The notes under the pieces: generated by a model
The model's input: only the letters and a program-made list of their open reading frames with translations
Told to the model about the DNA's origin: nothing
The model's database searches: none
In this document: positions 59,212-64,000 of the stretch, piece after piece
Position numbering within the stretch: the stretch's first letter is position 1
How the letters are laid out: each line of letters begins with the position of its first letter
Program-made: the position numbers and the translations under genes
DNA from: Pachypanchax playfairii
Lineage: Eukaryota > Chordata > Actinopteri > Cyprinodontiformes > Aplocheilidae
DNA length: 64,000 nucleotides
Reading direction: 5' to 3'
Assembly (NCBI GenBank): GCA_006937955.1
Contig: SSNP01000133.1
Coordinates: forward strand, 208,839-272,838

Positions 59212-62100
59212 TTAGTAGCAGCCATCTCTCCAGGTGCTGTCACAAAGGGCACTGAGGGTGGACTGATTCTTTGGAGGTGTTAATAAACTGAAAGGAAACA
59301 AAAAGGTACGCTAGTTTGGATGCTCAGATCAGAATCTGGTTTTCTGGATTCTGGTAGTAGTTTCTGAGTTTACCTTCGTGCTGGTTGGACCATCTTGCTG
59401 CGGTGGGCGGAGCTTGTGGTCCCCACGAAGGAGGCGGGGCGTGGCAGGCTGCTGCGAGGTACAGTCTGGTTGGAGGCAGAGCCTACAGCTGCAGGTTTGC
59501 TGAGCATGGGGATCCCACTGTTACCGCTGCTGTTCAGAAACTGGAGGCTGGTGGAGCTCGAGCCTTTGATGGTGGGGCTGACATAAGCTGTGGCCTTCAG
59601 GGGTTGCCGTGACAACGAGGGGAAGCTCCCTATGCTTTGGACCCTGTTTTGAAGCTGGCCTGGAGATGGGACTGACAGGGGAGAGGTGGCAACATTTAAA
59701 ATCCAAGAGATCTGTATTGTTGTTTCGATCAGACTGGAACAGGAAGTGGTGACTTACTGGAGGACTGCAAGCGAGTCAGCCCGCTGGACAAATCAAAACT
59801 CTGGCTGTTACGAAGCAAAGAAGCAGAAGAACTGGTAGAAGCTGTGGGAATGGGCACACTGGGCATGCTGGGAGCTCTGAAAAGGTTAGGCATGCTCCTC
59901 TGCAACTTATCTACCAATGACAAACACAAATACCCACACATGTAGATTTAACTGGTAAAGCTTCAGCAGAGCAGATTTTCATCTATAAATAAACGACTTA
60001 GTGCCATTGAACAGTACGAGGACAGGAAACAAAGCTACACGTCTCTCAAGCTGCTGATCACTTTGTCTCTTCAGACGGGACATAAAGCTGGTGATCATCT
60101 GAACGGTCAACAGCCCCCCACATTTAAAACTCTAATCCCACCAAACTGAGCTGAAACAGTAGATGCTCTGAGAGCTTAACAAGCTGTTGTACAACAGGCT
60201 TAGATGGTTTCTAATATAACTAAATTAAAAACAACATCTACAGTTTATTTTTCTGTCACCACTGATATCAATTTACTTTTAATCAGGATAACTAAAACTA
60301 GAATACAAGACAAAAACAAACATTTATTGATTACCAGGTTAAAGCTAAAGTTAGCCAGTGATTAGTGCATTACAGATTCTCAGTTCTACCATTCACAACT
60401 TTTTACCTCCCAAAAATGTTGCAGTGGGAGTTTATCTCACCTGATCCTGGTCTGAGGCCCTGCTGTTCGGCTGTGCAGAAGCTGACCAGTCCCTGCGGTT
60501 GGGTTGTGGGCGGAGCTTGGAAGGTGAAGCCAGCGGAAGGGTACGGAGGAGTGGAGGGGGTGGAAGGAGGGGTGCACAGAGAGCTGGTACTTCTTCGCCA
60601 GTCTCGGATGCTGGAGAAAGTGTGGGAGTGCGGCAGGCGGGTGAGACGCGGCTGCGGAGGGGGCAGGAGGCCGTAGTCTTCGTCGTCCTCCTCGTCGTCC
60701 TCCTCCAGGCCGGGACCTGCGCTGAGGTGGCTGAGCTGGAAGGTGAAGCTTTGGCTGCGGCGGTTGGCCAGGACGGACGTCGTGCTGGCGTAGTCCTGCC
60801 TTAGACCTGGAGGAGAAGATATGAGGATCGGCAGGGGAAACAGAAACCCTCACACACAAACACACAGAGTTATCACCTCCGGGGGTTAATGAAGCTGGAG
60901 TAGCGATGGGCTCTTAGATCTTTGTTAAATTATTAAAGGGGAAAACACAGAGACAAACGAATAACAAAAGAAGTGAGACAACAACCACAAAATACGTAGA
61001 GATCTAATAAAATATAACATTCTGCTACAGTGAACCATCTTTACTCTCAAATGTCTACCGTTCTTTATGTCACTCACTCTCCTCCTGCAGCCGAGCCATA
61101 ACCTGCACATCTGTGAGGTCCTGCAGTTTATAACCGAGGCTGATGGAATCGTCCTCCACCTCAGATGTGCCGAGGTCGCTGTCCACTGATGACTGTGGGC
61201 TGATGGTGGAGCGCAAGATGCTTCGATCTTTAAATGAAAAGAAAAAACAAAAAAACAGTATCAAAGAAACGACTTTAAACTTTCACAAATGAAGCTGAAT
61301 TGAAGAATTACAGAACATTAACAACTAAAAAAAATCAGAAATATGTGAAATCTGTACTTTATCTTGTGAGGTCTTTTATTAGAGAACCCGTGTTCCAGTA
61401 TAGAGCAGGTTCAGACTTGGAAAATCCCCTCCAGGGAGCGCCTGTAGCTGCTGGTTTCTGCTGCTACATGCTGTGTTTTGTTCCCTGCAGCTTTGGCCTC
61501 CTGCTGCCTCTACCATGACTTTTTCCATCACTAATAATGTTCTCTAATCCACCAATATAAATATAGATGCATATAATGGTAACAAACACTGTGATTTCAA
61601 CCCACCTGCATCTTACATGAGAGGATGTGTGAAATAATGAGCAACAAGCTCCTGTTTGACCCAGTTTTCTTTACACCAGTATCACAATGAGAGTGAGTCT
61701 TACTTCGAGTGACTGGGTGAGGGAGGAATGTGGGAGTCCTCTCAGCTACGGGGGAGAGCTCCTTCCCCACAGGGCTCAGAGTGCCATGGAGGACAGGATG
61801 GAGAGGGGAGGGGAGGTATGGAGCTGCTGCAGGGAGAGAAGGTTCAGACTTAGTTAATTAAACTTTGTTCAAACACTCTGGTGCTCCAGTCACAATAGAT
61901 TTAGAATTATTAGTAGTTAATAAAGAATAAAAATGTTGAATCTGTTTTGCTACCATGTCTTTCGGGTGGTTGGGGAGTGGAGCAGAGTTTGGCTGAAGGG
62001 GAAGAGTTGATGGAAGACACTGCGGTGACTTGAGTCTGAGGGGGGCCACCAGGGGAGGAGGTGGTGAAGGGGAGGGACAGGGAGTTACGCCACCTGGAGA
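59212..62100 (-). CDS. slain1: SLAIN motif-containing protein 1, C-terminal part (5' end outside window)
   Basis: Seven exons on the minus strand (62100-61954, 61826-61704, 61227-61078, 60806-60441, 59910-59758, 59671-59374, 59287-59212) join in phase, giving the last 436 or so residues. Landmarks shared with human SLAIN1 and not SLAIN2: GYKLQDLTDVQVMARLQEES, RQDYAST, LPPPQPRL, HSHTFSSIRDWRRS, RSMPNLFRAPS, RNSQSFD, IPSPGQLQNRV, RQPLKATAYVSPT, and a C-terminus ending WRDGCY. SLAIN proteins bind EB1-type plus-end trackers and ch-TOG (CKAP5) and promote persistent microtubule growth, for example in axons. The N-terminal exons, with the coiled coil, lie beyond 64000. The upstream edge of exon 61826 could be three bases shorter (two AG acceptors). 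Teleosts often carry two slain1 copies; I cannot say which this is. Confidence 0.9.
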
Positions 62101-64000
62101 CTGAGGAGGAGCAGGAAGTAGGTAAACAAGAAAATATAGGCAAAATTCTGCATTTTACTGTTACTGAAACACTAATTTATCCAAGTGAATCACCTCATCC
62201 ACTGGCTGCGTACACACACACACAAACACACAGCTCACTGAAATTAGAGGGCAGTATTGTGCAGCTGTTACCTCACTAGCAGTGTCTGTCACTTGCTGCT
62301 CTATTCAGCACCGAGGACAAAGCTGTATTCAATATAACAGAGCTGCTCAGACCCTGCAGCTGTACCTGGTGCTGACTGTCTCTGTTCTGACTGCTTTGAG
62401 ACTTGAAGAGACACAATTCTACTTGTTGTGTATTTTTTATTTTGCTGCTGTTAGAATTCTGCATCCTCACAGAGAAACAGAGGCAGGATTTCTCCCCATT
62501 ACCTGTTAATGCCAACATGAGCCACCTAGCTACAGAAAAATAGGGTGCATTTCATTCATGTAAATCGTTTCTATAGCGACAGCTCTGAACCTCAAGTGGG
62601 GAGAGATTGTAAGCTGAGGTGGTGGGAGGGATTCTCTGTAGCTTCAAGATTTCAGCAGCCCAACGTTAGCATGTCGACTGATGCAACAACGTGCAACTTC
62701 ACTCGGAGGTCTACGGCTGTGACACCAATCATGAGAGGGATGGGTTCCACTTTAAATAAAAATAATACATGTTGAAACGTCCTGCTGGACCGAAGGATGG
62801 CTGAGAACGAATGAGCTGCTGTGACTGTGTTTGTTGAGTCTAAAGTACTTTGTACATAAATGGGGAGTTAAAAGCTTTAACATTGGTGATGAACACTCCA
62901 ACCAATGGTTTAACATTCAGACATGGACGATGATCTGGGCTGATCATCACTATTAGGTCAGACGTCTGTAAATTCAAGGTATTTATGTTACCATGGCAAC
63001 ATTAAGAGCAGAACAAACACAACCAGACAGCTATGTTACAAAAACATTTGTTTCCTCTTTTACTTCCTCAAGTTGGTTTCCTTCTGTTGTTGCAAGTGAA
63101 AGATTTTGTAATCACATGCAAATCAGGTGACAGTGGACTGATCTGCTTAATGCTATGATGTGTGGACAGATTACAGTCCGTTAGCAAGAACGTCCTGCTG
63201 AAGCTTAGTGGAATGATCCTACTTCAAACTTGTCTCCTATGGTTCCCTGGAAAAGCTCTCGAATGCTCTGTAGCACCTGGACAGGTGGTCATGTGATGTC
63301 ATCAGCAGGATGTCAGGAAAAATCTTTCATCTTTGCAGTCAGTCACTTTCTTTAAGTGTCATTAGTTTGGCCTCTAACAAGAATATAAGGAACCTGGGTG
63401 TTCTCATAGAAAATGTTACCAGGACGACCTTCTTCCATCTGTTTGATGATATTAAAACTAGGATTATTCTGACTATTAATTGATTGATTGATTATATTGA
63501 TTATTAATGTGATGCAGAAACATTATCTAATATATTTATTACTTTTAAGTTTGACTAATGTAATTCTTTAATATCAGAATGTTCTAACAGTTCTGTAACA
63601 TCACCTCCAGTTGATCCAATCTGTGAGGCAGACACTTTCCTGATTTATCAATAACATAGTCACAGTTAGCTTAGGTTATCCTGATCCATCCCTTTAGTTT
63701 TGCTGCTGTAGGTTTGGACTACTGGAGGAACTGACCACATTTCTTCACGCTACCAATTTGTTGCGCTTGTGTCGACATGAACATTCACACAATCTGCTGG
63801 TTTCATTAGAATAAAAATATTTTTTACCAACATTTATAATTCACTAAAACTGATCAGGCAACAACTAGACTGCTTTGATGTGATAGTACCGTGAGGTTAC
63901 CTTTCTTATAAACTGTCCCTGTATAAAATAAACTTAATCATTTAGTAAGAAACTAGAACTCTGTTCAATATTACAAACATGTAATCACTGCTGAACAACC
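62101..64000 (-). other. slain1: slain1 intron, no further exon seen
   Basis: Sequence upstream of the first visible slain1 exon up to the window edge. No exon with SLAIN similarity was found. Short GATT/ATTA simple repeats occur near 63477-63510. Confidence 0.5.

Noticed and set aside
59212..62100. Assignment as slain2
   Set aside because: GYKLQDLTDVQ, PSPGQLQNRV and RQPLKATAYVSPT follow SLAIN1; SLAIN2 has NYKLNDVTDVQ and a different C-terminal middle part.
1..64000. CRISPR array, operons or bacterial genes
   Set aside because: Gene structure is eukaryotic throughout, and the only regular array is the tRNA-like one, which has no unique spacers.

Overview
The window looks like a chromosomal segment of a ray-finned fish, probably a percomorph. 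It holds vertebrate genes split into short exons with GT-AG introns. The introns are AT-rich, and between genes lie sequences typical of teleosts: Tc1 transposon relics, LINE tails and MITEs. No species can be named from the sequence alone. Eight protein genes and one tRNA gene can be assembled. Every multi-exon gene was joined by hand, and its codon phase was checked across each junction.

Layout. 1-8.1 kb holds no recognisable gene, apart from a MITE-like element at 425-1132. tsc22d1 (short isoform, +) lies at 8.36-10.02 kb with its 3' UTR to about 11.3 kb. A gene-poor stretch of about 12 kb (11.3-23.7 kb) carries only decayed repeats. Next comes a compact cluster: ccdc122 (-), mtrf1 (+, divergent from ccdc122), wbp4 (-, convergent with mtrf1), a tRNA-Glu(TTC) gene, and gk (glycerol kinase, +, divergent from wbp4). 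gk is followed in tandem by nfkbiz (I-kappa-B zeta, +), which converges on jagn1 (-). A repeat-rich island (about 49.3-58.6 kb) holds a reverse-transcriptase relic, a segment bounded by long inverted repeats, a tandem array of tRNA-like SINE units, a telomere-like block, a deleted Tc1 transposase and a strong hairpin. The window ends with the 3' half of slain1 (-), which runs off the right edge.

From memory, tsc22d1, ccdc122, mtrf1, wbp4 and slain1 have human counterparts on chromosome 13q, so this part of the block is old. The human counterparts of gk, nfkbiz and jagn1 lie elsewhere (X and 3), so their position here reflects fish-lineage rearrangement. The genes do not form one pathway. They cover transcription control (tsc22d1, nfkbiz), mitochondrial translation (mtrf1), splicing (wbp4), glycerol metabolism (gk), the early secretory pathway (jagn1) and microtubule plus ends (slain1).

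Most worth a second look: the 15-unit tRNA-like array with a recently duplicated 560-bp higher-order unit; a 37-bp hairpin whose two mismatches become G-U pairs only on the minus strand; two alternative gk C-termini (soluble or membrane-anchored), the soluble one ending 10 bp before a TTAA-flanked MITE; a wbp4 start codon split by an intron; and a GGQ motif in mtrf1 followed by Ser instead of His.
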